A DNA stretch of 64,000 nt from Cronobacter sakazakii (GCF_000982825.1 NZ_CP011047.1:3286001-3350000); one strand, 5' to 3'. Counted from the first letter of the stretch, positions 9,526-18,396 are shown. Notes: generated from the letters alone by a model not told the origin. Program-made: numbers and translations.

Positions 9526-9625
9526 GGTTCTCAGATCCAGAGTCGGGGTGACACTGTTATAAGACGCAGGCGTGACAGATTAATGACAGCGCCCTTTTCT
9601 CCTGTGGATTCAGCGAGTCACCGCG

Positions 9626-10480
9626 TTAACCGCTGCGCATGCTGAAGCCGTGACGCTGACAAACCGGGCACACTTTCTCGCCCGGATGCCAGGCGCGCCA
9701 CGGCTCGCCGCAGAGCTCGCAGCGGGCGTGATGCAACGCCCGGCGAATCAACGGCCCGGCGTCGCCCTCCGTTATCGTTATAGCATCAACCGGGCACACC
9801 GCCGCGCAGTCGCCACAGCCATCGCAACGTCCTGTATTGAGCGTGAAATCCTGTTCACCAAAGCGAATCGCGCCGCTGGCGCATGCCCGGCCACAGGCAC
9901 CGCATAACAGGCAGCGCGTGGTATCCAGCATGACGGCGTATGCGCATAAAAATGCCCCTGCCGCGTGCCGGGTGGCAACGTCGTGCGCTACGCGTGCGCG
10001 TTCACCGTCCGGGCGCAGCAGACGGCGCTTCGCCTCACCTGCCGCCGGTGAAACTGCAACACACTGCCAGCCCGGCTCGCCGCGCTTTTTCAGCCACAGG
10101 TTAAGTTCAGCCAGTGGCCGCAGCCAGAGCGGGTAACGCGTGAGATCCACCGCGACCGCGCGAATGCGGTAAAGCGTGTGCCAGAGCATCAACTCCTCTG
10201 CCGCGACAGGCTGGGTAAACGGCCCGAGCAGCACGCCCTCGCGGTGAATTCGCGCCAGCGGTACGAGATCCTCCAGCGCGTCCGCCGGGCAGACAAACAG
10301 GCAGATCCCGCAGCCGGTACAGCGCTCCGACGTGAGAATAACCTCATGATGGTGGATAGCCAGCGCGCCTGACGGGCAACGTGTCACGCAATAATCGCAG
10401 CGGCTGCGGGCCAGCCGTTTCCTGGCGCAGCGCGCGCCCACACAGGGCTGTGCGGGCGCGAAGGTGTCAAAGAGATCCAT
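9626..10480 (-). CDS. Polyferredoxin subunit of a DMSO-reductase-family operon
   Basis: This 284-residue soluble protein is the last gene of the operon and overlaps the membrane anchor stop by one base (TGATG). It carries four 4Fe-4S motifs: C18-x9-C28-x2-C31-x3-CP, CTGCGICLFVCP, CLLCGACGRACA and CDGCGDCAAVCP. Between the second and third lies a non-cysteine domain of about 100 residues. The C terminus adds a CELCGEP...CPVCQRHG pair resembling a zinc ribbon or rubredoxin knuckle. There is no signal peptide, so it should be cytoplasmic. It could pass electrons to or from the complex, or help cofactor loading of the Tat substrate. It is not the usual DmsD chaperone, so its role is open. Confidence 0.75.
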   Translation of the reverse strand: MDLFDTFAPAQPCVGARCARKRLARSRCDYCVTRCPSGALAIHHHEVILTSERCTGCGICLFVCPADALEDLVPLARIHREGVLLGPFTQPVAAEELMLWHTLYRIRAVAVDLTRYPLWLRPLAELNLWLKKRGEPGWQCVAVSPAAGEAKRRLLRPDGERARVAHDVATRHAAGAFLCAYAVMLDTTRCLLCGACGRACASGAIRFGEQDFTLNTGRCDGCGDCAAVCPVDAITITEGDAGPLIRRALHHARCELCGEPWRAWHPGEKVCPVCQRHGFSMRSG

Positions 10481-11316
10481 CAGCCATCAATGGAGAAAAA
10501 CGCCAGACGCAGCAGCAGTTCGCCGATGAGTATCAGCGCGCTGCCGGTCATTTGCGACGAGCGCGAGCCATAAGGGCGCGTCAGCCCCGTCATCAGCAGC
10601 ATCGCGCCCGCGGCTGAGCAGCACCAGCCGGTAAGACGCAGCCCGGCGCAGGCGTTGAAGGCCGACAGCGGTTGCAGCGGAAACGTCACCGGTACGATAG
10701 CCTGCGCTAAAAAGTGATAGTACGCAGGCTGAATGAGAAGCCGGATCAATACTACCGCCAGCGCCAGCAGCGAGAGACGCCGGCTGGCGGCGAGCTCTGC
10801 CTGCGCGTTGAAGGCCGGACGCAACGCGAGGCGCAGTTGTAACAACGACGCGCCGATGAGCACGACTGAACCCAGGAACATGGCCCAGGTGTTGACGTGC
10901 TGCCAGGTGACGACAGACGCGTGGCAGTAAATGGACGCCATGGCCACCATATCCGCAAGCCCCGCCAGCACCGTCAGCCACAGCAGCGGCCACGGCACGG
11001 TGCGTTTCATTATCAGCAGCAAAATACTGATAGCCAGCAGCGCCATAAACACGCCCGCGAGCGCAATCTCCCGGCTGAGCCAGGAGCTGGAGAGATGGCG
11101 CAGCGCATTAAAGGCGTTGAGCGGATAACCCAGATGCAGCGTAGAGGCGAGCAAACCGATCGCCGCCGCAACGCCCACACAAACCAGCGCAGGCAGCGTC
11201 GCGAGCGTGTGTCGCCCCGCGCGCGGCATCTGCCCGGCGGTGAAGCAGAGCATCAGCGTAAAGCCCACTGCGCCCTGCATGAACAGCGTAAAAATCACTA
11301 ACGGAAACTCATGCAT
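10480..11316 (-). CDS. DmsC/NrfD-like membrane anchor subunit
   Basis: The 278-residue product is very hydrophobic with about eight membrane segments, beginning MHEFPLVIFTLFMQGAVGFTLML. This is the typical start of DmsC anchor proteins that oxidise quinol and hold the catalytic dimer on the periplasmic face. The length is close to the 287 residues of E. coli DmsC. It starts inside the end of the FeS subunit gene (8-bp overlap) behind an AGGAGG site, and its stop overlaps the polyferredoxin start. The conserved early His/Glu region supports quinol binding, by analogy with DmsC. Subunit type is confident; the terminal electron acceptor is not known. Confidence 0.85.
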   Translation of the reverse strand: MHEFPLVIFTLFMQGAVGFTLMLCFTAGQMPRAGRHTLATLPALVCVGVAAAIGLLASTLHLGYPLNAFNALRHLSSSWLSREIALAGVFMALLAISILLLIMKRTVPWPLLWLTVLAGLADMVAMASIYCHASVVTWQHVNTWAMFLGSVVLIGASLLQLRLALRPAFNAQAELAASRRLSLLALAVVLIRLLIQPAYYHFLAQAIVPVTFPLQPLSAFNACAGLRLTGWCCSAAGAMLLMTGLTRPYGSRSSQMTGSALILIGELLLRLAFFSIDG

Positions 11317-11938
11317 CGTGCTGTTCCTCCTGCTGCGCGCCCTGATGCGACTTAATGACCAGATTGGGTCTGGTGACAGATGACGGCGGCAGCCCTTTTA
11401 CGTCACAGAGCGCGCCGAAGCGTTCGCGCAGCGCGCTAATCGGGCCGAACTGAATCGCCCCGAGCGGGCACGTGGCGACGCACATCGGCGGCTCGCCCTG
11501 CGCCAGGCGATCGACGCAGAAATCGCATTTCGACATCTGCCCGGTCTGCGTATTACGCTGCGGCGCGCCGTAAGGGCACGACCAGGCGCAGTAACCGCAG
11601 CCGACGCATTTGTCGGTGTTTACACGCACGATGCCGTCGCCGTCGCGCTTGTGCATGGCGGTCGTCGGACAGTTGCGCGTGCAGATGGGATCGGCGCAGT
11701 GGTTGCACGAAATCGATAAGGTATAAGCGAAGACGTTTTGCATTAGTCCGCCTGCGCCGGTCGGCGTGAAGCCGCCGCCGTGAACTTCATAGACGCGCCG
11801 AAAGCGCCGCCCCGGTTCGAGATTATTTTTGTCTTTGCACGCCACCTGGCACGCTTTACAGCCGGAGCAGCGCGACGAATCGATAAAAAAGCCCAGCTGC
11901 TCGCCGCTGACCGGGGGATAATCCTTAAACTGGCTCAT
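11309..11938 (-). CDS. DmsB-like iron-sulfur electron-transfer subunit
   Basis: This 209-residue protein has the four 4Fe-4S motifs of DmsB: CSGCKACQVACKDKN, CNHCADPICTRNCP, CVGCGYCAWSCPYGAP and CDFCVDRLAQGEPPMCVATCP. It lacks a signal peptide and is expected to be exported as a complex with the Tat-signal-bearing catalytic subunit. Its start lies 14 bp inside the catalytic gene, with GAGG as ribosome site. Family proteins connect the membrane quinol site to the molybdenum subunit. The length matches E. coli DmsB (205). Confidence 0.9.
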   Translation of the reverse strand: MSQFKDYPPVSGEQLGFFIDSSRCSGCKACQVACKDKNNLEPGRRFRRVYEVHGGGFTPTGAGGLMQNVFAYTLSISCNHCADPICTRNCPTTAMHKRDGDGIVRVNTDKCVGCGYCAWSCPYGAPQRNTQTGQMSKCDFCVDRLAQGEPPMCVATCPLGAIQFGPISALRERFGALCDVKGLPPSSVTRPNLVIKSHQGAQQEEQHDA

Positions 11939-14309
11939 GTCTGGTTACCTCAACGAGCAGGGTTTGATGGGCGTTGCCTTTGGCAAGCGGAGTGATGCGC
12001 GCGCTGGTGAGCACATTCGGACAGCCGCCGTTATCGACGCCTTCCGCGTCCGGCTGCCACCAGGCGCCTGCCTGCATCGCCACCACGCCGGGAATAATGC
12101 GCGGCGTCACGTCGGCGGGAATGCGTACCACGCCACGATCGTTATAAATCCGCACCAGATCGCCCTGCTGAATGCCGCGCGCGTCGGCGTCCTGCGGGTT
12201 GATCCAGAGCTGCTGGCGCTGTACCTCCTGAAGCCACGGATTGGCGTATTGCGTCGAATTGGCGCGGTTTTTCCCCTTCCACGTGATGAGCTGTAGCGGG
12301 TATTTGTCGCGCAGCGCGTCTTGTGGCCCTTCTTTCGCGGGCACATAGTGCGACAGCGCCGGGATCTCCGGGTGGTTCATCTCCCACAGCCGTTTTGAGA
12401 AGATTTCGATTTTGCCGGAGGGCGTCGGGAACGGATGGTTATCGGGGTCAAGAATGTTCTCTTCAAACGCGACATACGGCGGCGATTTCAGGTAGACGTG
12501 CGGTTTTTTGCAAAGCCCGGCAAAATCCGGCAGGTCGTGATCCGCCAGCGCCTCGCGGGTTTTCTCCCAGATATGTTCCACCCACTGTTTTTCACTGCGC
12601 CCTTCGCTAAAACGCGCCTCGATGCCGAGCTTGCGCGCGACCTCGCGCAGCCAGTCGTAGTCCGAGCGGCGCTCAAACTCCGGCTCCACCAGCTTTTGCG
12701 ACAGCAGCAGATAGTTGCCAGTGCCCCAGGTTTCGCCGATGTTCCAGCGCTCCATAAAGCTGGTTTCTGGCAGCAGCAGATCGGCGTAGCGGGCACTTGG
12801 AGTGAGGAAGAGATCGCTTACCACGATAAACTCAACCTTGCTTTCATCTTCCAGCACTTTCACAGTCTGGTTGATGTCCGGGTTCTGGTTCGCCAGATAA
12901 TTGCCCGCGAGATTAAAGATGAATTTGATGTTGCTGGTGAGCGTTTCAGCGCCTTTTAAGCCGTTTGCCGGCGTGACTTTCGCCGCGTCGTCACAGGCCT
13001 GCACCCAGTTCATGATGGAGATTTTTTCCGCCACCGGGTTCGGCACGCTGTAGGGATCGGCACAGAACAATCGGTTGCCGATGCCGCCGTAGCCGGCGGC
13101 CCAGCCGCCCTTCACGCCGACATTGCCGGTGATGGTGGCAAGCAGCGTGGAGCCGCGCGCGGTGCGCTCGCCGCAGATATGGCGCTGCGGTCCCCAGCCC
13201 TGGATCAGCGCCGCCGGTCTGGTGGTGGCGTAGTCGCGGGCAAGCTGGCGGATGGTTTGCGCGGGTACATGGGTGATGCGCTCCGCCCACTCCGGCGTTT
13301 TTTTCACGCCATCTTTTTCTCCAGAGAGATACGCCATCAGCGATTCGCCCGCCGGTACGCCTTCCGGCATCGTATTTTCATCAAAACCAATGGCGTGACG
13401 CACGATAAACGCGCTGTCGTGCAGGTTCTCGCTGATGATGACGTACATCATCGCGTCCATCAGCGCGTTATCGGTGGTGGGCAGCAGCGGCACCCACTGA
13501 TCGGCGAGCGACGCCACGGTGTCGGAGTAGCGCGGATCGACCACGATAAACCGCGTACCGTTGCGCTTCATCTGCTGAAAGTAGTGGTTAGTGTGACCAA
13601 AAACGGTTTCGTTCGGGTTATGGCCCCAGAGGATCACAAGCTTTGTGTCTTTGAGCGTATCGAGCGTGCTGCCGCTGGCGGCGGTGCCATAGGTATAGGG
13701 CGTGGCTGCGGCGGTGTTTCCCATACTCACTGAGTGATAGGACTCCAGATAACCGCCGGTCAGGTTCAGTAAACGCCGCGCCATTTTATCGCCGGAGAAC
13801 GCGCCGCCGGAGACCGCCGTGTCGGTGTGCATAAAGCGCGATGCCGGGCCATATTTCGCGGTAATACGCCGCAGGTTATCGGCGATAAGGGTGGTCGCCT
13901 CATCCCAGCTGATGCGCTCGAACTTCCCTTCGCCGCGCTTGCCGACGCGCTTCATCGGGTATTTCAGCCGGTCCGGGTGGTAGACAAACTGACGATACCC
14001 GCGCCCGCGCACGCAGGCGCGCATCAGCGGCATATCAGGATCCACCTCGTTATCCGGGCAGGTGGAGATACGCGTCACTACGCCTTCTTTAACGTGCGCG
14101 CGGATATCGCATTTGCCGCCGCAGTCAAAGGTGCTGCACGTCGGCACGATGTTTTCAGCGGCCTCTGCCTCTGCTACAGGCGCATCAGCGTTAGCCTTGC
14201 CGGCCTTCACAAAAAGCGGCGCGGCCGCCAGCGCCGAGGTGGCGCGCAGAAAGTCGCGGCGCGACAGCCCGCCCTCGTCTGGCCCATCCTTTTGGGTTAG
14301 TGGTTTCAT
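11925..14309 (-). CDS. DmsA-like molybdopterin oxidoreductase, Tat-exported
   Basis: The 794-residue catalytic subunit begins with a twin-arginine signal (SRRDFLRATSALAAAPLF, residues 16-33). A 4Fe-4S motif follows: CSTFDCGGKC, then C at ACVRG. The stretch GGYLESYHSVSMGNTAA aligns with the DmsA region holding the Ser that ligates molybdenum, so this is a Ser-type DMSO reductase family enzyme. The C-terminal molybdopterin-binding domain is complete. E. coli DmsA is 814 residues. The substrate may be DMSO, an N-oxide or another S-/N-oxide; the sequence does not decide. It is the first gene of a four-gene operon, with a GAGGGAAC ribosome site and a perfect FNR box upstream. Confidence 0.88.
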   Translation of the reverse strand: MKPLTQKDGPDEGGLSRRDFLRATSALAAAPLFVKAGKANADAPVAEAEAAENIVPTCSTFDCGGKCDIRAHVKEGVVTRISTCPDNEVDPDMPLMRACVRGRGYRQFVYHPDRLKYPMKRVGKRGEGKFERISWDEATTLIADNLRRITAKYGPASRFMHTDTAVSGGAFSGDKMARRLLNLTGGYLESYHSVSMGNTAAATPYTYGTAASGSTLDTLKDTKLVILWGHNPNETVFGHTNHYFQQMKRNGTRFIVVDPRYSDTVASLADQWVPLLPTTDNALMDAMMYVIISENLHDSAFIVRHAIGFDENTMPEGVPAGESLMAYLSGEKDGVKKTPEWAERITHVPAQTIRQLARDYATTRPAALIQGWGPQRHICGERTARGSTLLATITGNVGVKGGWAAGYGGIGNRLFCADPYSVPNPVAEKISIMNWVQACDDAAKVTPANGLKGAETLTSNIKFIFNLAGNYLANQNPDINQTVKVLEDESKVEFIVVSDLFLTPSARYADLLLPETSFMERWNIGETWGTGNYLLLSQKLVEPEFERRSDYDWLREVARKLGIEARFSEGRSEKQWVEHIWEKTREALADHDLPDFAGLCKKPHVYLKSPPYVAFEENILDPDNHPFPTPSGKIEIFSKRLWEMNHPEIPALSHYVPAKEGPQDALRDKYPLQLITWKGKNRANSTQYANPWLQEVQRQQLWINPQDADARGIQQGDLVRIYNDRGVVRIPADVTPRIIPGVVAMQAGAWWQPDAEGVDNGGCPNVLTSARITPLAKGNAHQTLLVEVTRHEPV

Positions 14310-14361
14310 TCTGTTCCCTCATCAAAAGGGCGTATTCTGCAAAGCCCCGAAACGGGAAAGC

Positions 14362-14375
14362 TTGATGGTTATCAA
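14362..14375 (-). promoter_or_regulatory. FNR box upstream of the DmsA-like operon
   Basis: TTGATGGTTATCAA is an exact match to the FNR consensus TTGAT-N4-ATCAA. On the minus strand a -10-like AGAATA lies at 14338-14333, about 33 bp downstream of the box centre. That fits a class II site near -41.5, with transcription running into the molybdoenzyme gene. The fnr gene itself is in this window. Confidence 0.85.
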
Positions 14376-14443
14376 TGGGAAAAAATTGAATGTCGCGTAG
14401 CGGAAAGTTTCAGAAAAACGGGCGGGAAGAAAGACGAAAAGGA

Positions 14444-14474
14444 GAAAAATGGCGCCGCCTGAGCCAGCGGCGCC
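14444..14474 (-). terminator. Terminator of the flavoprotein/cytochrome c operon
   Basis: Read on the minus strand, GGCGCCGC and GCGGCGCC form an 8-bp stem with an 8-nt loop, followed by ATTTTT. It lies just downstream of the cytochrome c stop codon and separates this operon from the FNR-boxed operon. Confidence 0.82.
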
Positions 14475-14481
14475 GTGTGAC

Positions 14482-15678
14482 TTACTCGTTGTGCTGTTGC
14501 TCGCGGGCCTCTTTCACCTGCGCGGGCGAGACGGGTGCGGCATGGTTGCCGAAACTGCCGCGAATGTAGTTGGTGACATCCGCCGCGTCCTGATCGCTGA
14601 GCGCCCAGCCGTAACCCGGCATACTGTACGGCAGATGATTTTGCGTCACCGCCGTTTTACCGCCCTCCAGCACCACGCGCAGTAGCGTCAGCGGGTTCCC
14701 GGCGTTCACGGTGAGATTGTCCTTCAGCGCCGGAATCGCGTACTCCGCGCCCTCGCCGTTGCTGGCGTGACAGGTGGCGCAGTAGCGGGCATAGAGCTGA
14801 TGACCGTTCTCCATTTCCGCTTTCGCCACCTTCGGCGCGTCGCCTTTCACCGGCTCGCTGCCCGGCAGGCTTAACAGATAATTCGCGATGGCGCGGTTAT
14901 CGTCATCCGTCAGGTACTGCGTGCTGTTGGTGACGACCTCATCCATAGGCCCGCTCAGCGCCGCGTGCTTGCTGCGCCCGTCGCGCAGCAGCACGGCGAG
15001 ATCCTCTTCGGACATTTTCAGCCCGCGCAGCGACGGCGCGTACCAGCCGTTAAGTTCCTCGCCCGCGAGGAACTGCTCATCACGCTCGTCGAAAGCTTTC
15101 TCCTGCATCCCCACGCCGCGCGGCGTATGGCATGCGCCGCAGTGGCCCGGCCCCTGCACCAGATACGCGCCGCGGTTCCAGGCCGCGCTTTTATCCGCGC
15201 GCGGCGTAAACGGTTTATCGTCCACAAACAGGCTATTCCAGATGCCAAGCGGCCAGCGTATCGAGAGCGGCCACGGAATGTCGCTCTCGCGGTTGGCTGT
15301 GGCCTGCGGTTTGACCTCTTTCATCAGATAGTCATAGAGCGCGCGCAGGTCGTCATCGCTCATTTTCGCATAGGACGGATACGGCATCGCCGGGTAGAGA
15401 TGATGGCCATCTTTCGCGATACCTTCGCGCATGGCGCGAGCGAACTCGTCGTAGCTGTAGCTGCCGATTCCGTGGGTTTTATCCGGCGTGATGTTGGTGG
15501 AGTAAATATCGCCAAGCGGTGTGGCGAATTTCAGCCCGCCCGCGAGCGGCGCGCCGTCCGCGGCCGTATGGCAGGCCATGCAGTCGCCCGCGCGCGCCAC
15601 ATATTCGCCGCGTGACATCGCCTGCGCGCCCGCGTGCGCCGCCCACAGGCTTAACGCCAGTAACGTGATACGTTTCAT
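14482..15678 (-). CDS. Triheme cytochrome c, electron acceptor of a flavin dehydrogenase
   Basis: The 398-residue protein has a Sec signal peptide (residues 1-18, cleaved near AGAQA). It carries three CxxCH heme sites: CMACH at residues 33-37, CGACH near 178 and CATCH near 300. This three-domain layout is that of the cytochrome subunits of membrane-bound alcohol, gluconate or sorbitol dehydrogenases, which pass electrons from a periplasmic flavoenzyme to ubiquinone. The start overlaps the stop of the preceding flavoprotein gene by 4 bp, so the two are translationally coupled and should form one complex. The partner's identity sets the substrate (see the flavoprotein entry). Confidence 0.85.
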   Translation of the reverse strand: MKRITLLALSLWAAHAGAQAMSRGEYVARAGDCMACHTAADGAPLAGGLKFATPLGDIYSTNITPDKTHGIGSYSYDEFARAMREGIAKDGHHLYPAMPYPSYAKMSDDDLRALYDYLMKEVKPQATANRESDIPWPLSIRWPLGIWNSLFVDDKPFTPRADKSAAWNRGAYLVQGPGHCGACHTPRGVGMQEKAFDERDEQFLAGEELNGWYAPSLRGLKMSEEDLAVLLRDGRSKHAALSGPMDEVVTNSTQYLTDDDNRAIANYLLSLPGSEPVKGDAPKVAKAEMENGHQLYARYCATCHASNGEGAEYAIPALKDNLTVNAGNPLTLLRVVLEGGKTAVTQNHLPYSMPGYGWALSDQDAADVTNYIRGSFGNHAAPVSPAQVKEAREQQHNE

Positions 15679-17573
15679 GCGCCCTCCTTCGCCATCTCGT
15701 GCAGCTCTTTCACCGCGCGGTAGCCCTGATCGATGGCCGAGTTGGCATACGGGCTCCAGTCGGCGTCTGAGTTGGCGATGGTGATGCGCCCGACCGGCTG
15801 GCGGGCTTTTTCGATGATTTTCTGCGAGCCCTCTTCGTCGTCAAACAGGCCGCTGAAGAAATAGGAGTAGCCGTGGGACCAGCGGTTAACCGTGATCGCC
15901 GCGATATCCCGCTCGTGATCGAACCCGGCCGCGCCAAACATGCCCTGGAGCTGGTCGCGGATCATCTTCTCATGCACCTCGAACGGCGTACCGAGCAGAA
16001 ACGCGCGCCCTTTGCGGAACTGCTCGCGGGCGCTGAGCCCGCTGCCGGGAAACGTCGGCACATAAACCATGTGCAGACCGATGGGCGCGTTCGGATCGCG
16101 TGGGTGCTGGTAGCCGCCCATATCCACCGGGTAGTCGAGCTTGACCCGGCTGTAGGGTGCTGCGGGCGAGTAGATCTCATGTACGCCGAGCTTCATAAAC
16201 GGCTGCCAGTTGCGAATAACCACTTTGCTGTAGACCAGCGGCGCTTTGACGTTCTGCTTCAGCGCCTCCTGCTGGTCATGCGGAATTTCCGGCACCAGAT
16301 ACGGGATCATCATGTTGTAGCCCGCCATTACGGTCTGCCCGGCTTTTACCTTGTGCAGTTTCCCGTCGCGCAGGTACGTCACTTCTACACCGCCCGCCAC
16401 ATTGGCGGCATGTACGCCAGTGCTGTTGAGGCGCAGACGCACCGGATGCTCGGGTTTATCCAGCTGGCTGTAGTCGAAGGTCGCCAGCACGATATCATCC
16501 ATGCTGTTGCCCGGCGCCACGGCCGGAATAAGATGCCGCACCATCAGGCGCGCCAGCCCGGCGTTGCCGTCCGGGAAATGATAAATGTACGGCTCTTCGA
16601 GATCCGCCAGCGATTCAGCGTCAAGCGGCGGCAGATCCATGCCATCAAGCCCCGGCAGCGCGCAGTTACGCGCATCGCTCGCCGACGTGCCGTCGATGCC
16701 AATCGCCTGAAAATCGTTGGTGCGCTGCTGGAAATAGCGGATGGCGCTGTCACTGAGCCCCACCTTGTCGCGCAGGAACTGGCTGTAGCTGTGGGAATCG
16801 AGCCACGCGACTTTTTCCTCAACACGCATCCCGGCGAGATAATCTTTTTTCTCAGTGTGCAGCGCGATGAGCGCGTCGCGGTCCGCCTGCGGCAGCGGGA
16901 AATCGTTAATAAAGGCGCGAATGTCGCGGGCGTTCATGCGATCGGGCGGAATATCGTCCGCCACCGCGCGCCCCGGATCGCCGCTCACGATTTTATCGAC
17001 GCCAAAGTTGGTTTTATCGAAATAGACGCCGCGGCTTAAGTTGAGATCCGGGTAGAAGGTTTGATCGAAGCTTTTCGCCATACGCTCAATGCTGACGTTC
17101 AGCGTTTTCAGCAGCCCCATCGCGGTTTCGCTGAAGTTATTCGCAGGCGACTGGAAAGATTCGCTGCCGCCGTAGCCGAGCACGGTATTCCCGTCGACGT
17201 GAAATTCGTTGCGCTTGGCATGTCCGCCGAAGTCGTCATGGTTATCGAGCAGCAGAATGCGCTGCTGCTTGCCGCGCAGCTCCTGCCAGAAACAGGCGGC
17301 GGCAAGGCCACTAATGCCCGCGCCGACAATCACCAGATCGTACTCCTCCTCCACCGGGACGCTGGCCGGGTCGAAGTGCTTACCATCACGCCCCAGCGCG
17401 TGCGCCTGTTCGAACGAGCCCGGATGGTTACCGCGAAGCCCCGTAAGGGTCGGCGGATAATAGAGCGACTGCGCTGCCGTCTGTGGCGAGGCGCGCAGAA
17501 TTTGCCACGGCGTCATTCCGGCGGCCACGGTGATGGCGACGCCATTAAGAAAATCACGTCGGGTGATTGCCAT
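15675..17573 (-). CDS. Tat-exported FAD dehydrogenase, resembling spermidine dehydrogenase SpdH
   Basis: The 632-residue protein begins MAITRRDFLNGVAITVAAG, a twin-arginine signal. A Rossmann FAD-binding motif (DLVIVGAGISGLAAA, near residues 79-93) and a second motif, LLLDNHDDFGGHAKR, follow, as in flavin amine oxidases. Overall it resembles SpdH of Pseudomonas, a spermidine dehydrogenase with an N-terminal signal. That assignment is from memory of family appearance and is moderate only. Together with the coupled triheme cytochrome c it would oxidise an amine or related substrate in the periplasm and feed the respiratory chain. No amine transporter is adjacent, although the ydc/patD polyamine locus lies about 6 kb away. 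Confidence 0.7.
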   Translation of the reverse strand: MAITRRDFLNGVAITVAAGMTPWQILRASPQTAAQSLYYPPTLTGLRGNHPGSFEQAHALGRDGKHFDPASVPVEEEYDLVIVGAGISGLAAACFWQELRGKQQRILLLDNHDDFGGHAKRNEFHVDGNTVLGYGGSESFQSPANNFSETAMGLLKTLNVSIERMAKSFDQTFYPDLNLSRGVYFDKTNFGVDKIVSGDPGRAVADDIPPDRMNARDIRAFINDFPLPQADRDALIALHTEKKDYLAGMRVEEKVAWLDSHSYSQFLRDKVGLSDSAIRYFQQRTNDFQAIGIDGTSASDARNCALPGLDGMDLPPLDAESLADLEEPYIYHFPDGNAGLARLMVRHLIPAVAPGNSMDDIVLATFDYSQLDKPEHPVRLRLNSTGVHAANVAGGVEVTYLRDGKLHKVKAGQTVMAGYNMMIPYLVPEIPHDQQEALKQNVKAPLVYSKVVIRNWQPFMKLGVHEIYSPAAPYSRVKLDYPVDMGGYQHPRDPNAPIGLHMVYVPTFPGSGLSAREQFRKGRAFLLGTPFEVHEKMIRDQLQGMFGAAGFDHERDIAAITVNRWSHGYSYFFSGLFDDEEGSQKIIEKARQPVGRITIANSDADWSPYANSAIDQGYRAVKELHEMAKEGA

Positions 17574-17675
17574 AGAACTTCCTTAAAGGACAAAAATTAT
17601 TGTTTTCAGTTTGTTATATAATGGTACAGAATTTTTGCCTGCCAGACACCCCGGCAGGCGTGGATTGCGGAAGGT

Positions 17676-17876
17676 TTATGCAGAAAGTTTGCCGGTTTGC
17701 GCGACTTCATCGAGCCGCTGCTGCATCTCTTTCAGGTTATCAAGCAGATTGGTATCTGCCTCGGTCGCCGTTTCGCCTTTGCCGGTAATGACAAAGTGGT
17801 AATTTTCCTCGCGACAGGTGGCGGTATATTCATACGCCCCGCCCGGCTGCTGTTTTTTGTCGATAGACAGTGACAT
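17676..17876 (-). CDS. Small conserved-looking protein of unknown function, 66 aa
   Basis: I do not recognise this 66-residue protein. It is supported by a near-perfect ribosome site (AAAGGAGG, 4 bp before the ATG at 17876) and by a globular, charged composition: a beta-rich N half (YEYTATCREENYHFVITGKG) and a helical C half rich in Glu/Leu (EADTNLLDNLKEMQQRLDEV). There is no signal peptide or membrane segment. It stands alone between the SpdH-like operon and a small exported protein, all on the same strand. A 7-bp hairpin (17637-17659) lies downstream but has no U tract on this strand. It is likely a real small cytoplasmic protein. Confidence 0.65.
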   Translation of the reverse strand: MSLSIDKKQQPGGAYEYTATCREENYHFVITGKGETATEADTNLLDNLKEMQQRLDEVAQTGKLSA

Positions 17877-17931
17877 ACATCCTCCTTTCAGTCGTTATCT
17901 CTTAAAAGGTAGAGTATTTTCGCGCACTGCG

Positions 17932-18270
17932 TCAGGGGATCGCCGAAAGCTCAGCCAGCCGAAAGTGATCGGGTTTGAATATGCGCGTGCGGCATGGCGC
18001 TTCAAAATGCCAGGTATCATCCGGCGCGAGGTTGAAGGTGATGGCGGTGGTATAACCCACCACCATGCCGTTGCGCAGGAGATTAAAGGCCACGTAAACC
18101 TGCCGTAAGGAACGGTCGGTAAGGTTTTTGACCATCCCTTCAAGGCGCAGTTTCCCCGCCTCGGTTTTTACAAAATGGACATCAGTGAGCGCCACCGTCG
18201 CGATATCCGCCCGCGCGCACTGGATAAACAGCGCGCACGCGAGCGCAAACAGGGTTAACAGTCGTTTCAT
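17932..18270 (-). CDS. Small exported protein with an FxLYD-like domain
   Basis: The 112-residue product has a signal peptide (MKRLLTLFALACALFIQCARA, cleavage near residue 21). The mature part is a short beta-sandwich-like domain: LEGMVKNLTDRSLRQVYVAFNLLRNGMVVGYTTA. The 'new property / added or lost relation / N-linked beta strands' pattern resembles FxLYD domains, which are found in small envelope proteins of unknown role. The ribosome site is weak (AGAGAACCC). It is probably monocistronic. The family assignment is tentative; the export prediction is stronger. Confidence 0.6.
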   Translation of the reverse strand: MKRLLTLFALACALFIQCARADIATVALTDVHFVKTEAGKLRLEGMVKNLTDRSLRQVYVAFNLLRNGMVVGYTTAITFNLAPDDTWHFEAPCRTRIFKPDHFRLAELSAIP

Positions 18271-18396
18271 GGGTTCTCTGGGTTATGCGGGTGTAATGCT
18301 TGTTCAGAATGTTAACCGATTCATAACGTCGATTTAACCAACAAAACCGCTAAAGGGTAAAGGGATGTGAATGTTAAGAGGTAGCGGAATTGGTGT

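Noticed and set aside
15873..17039. 388-codon open frame opposite the SpdH-like gene
   Set aside because: Antisense shadow with His/Arg-rich low-information sequence; the sense strand has a full flavoprotein with motifs.
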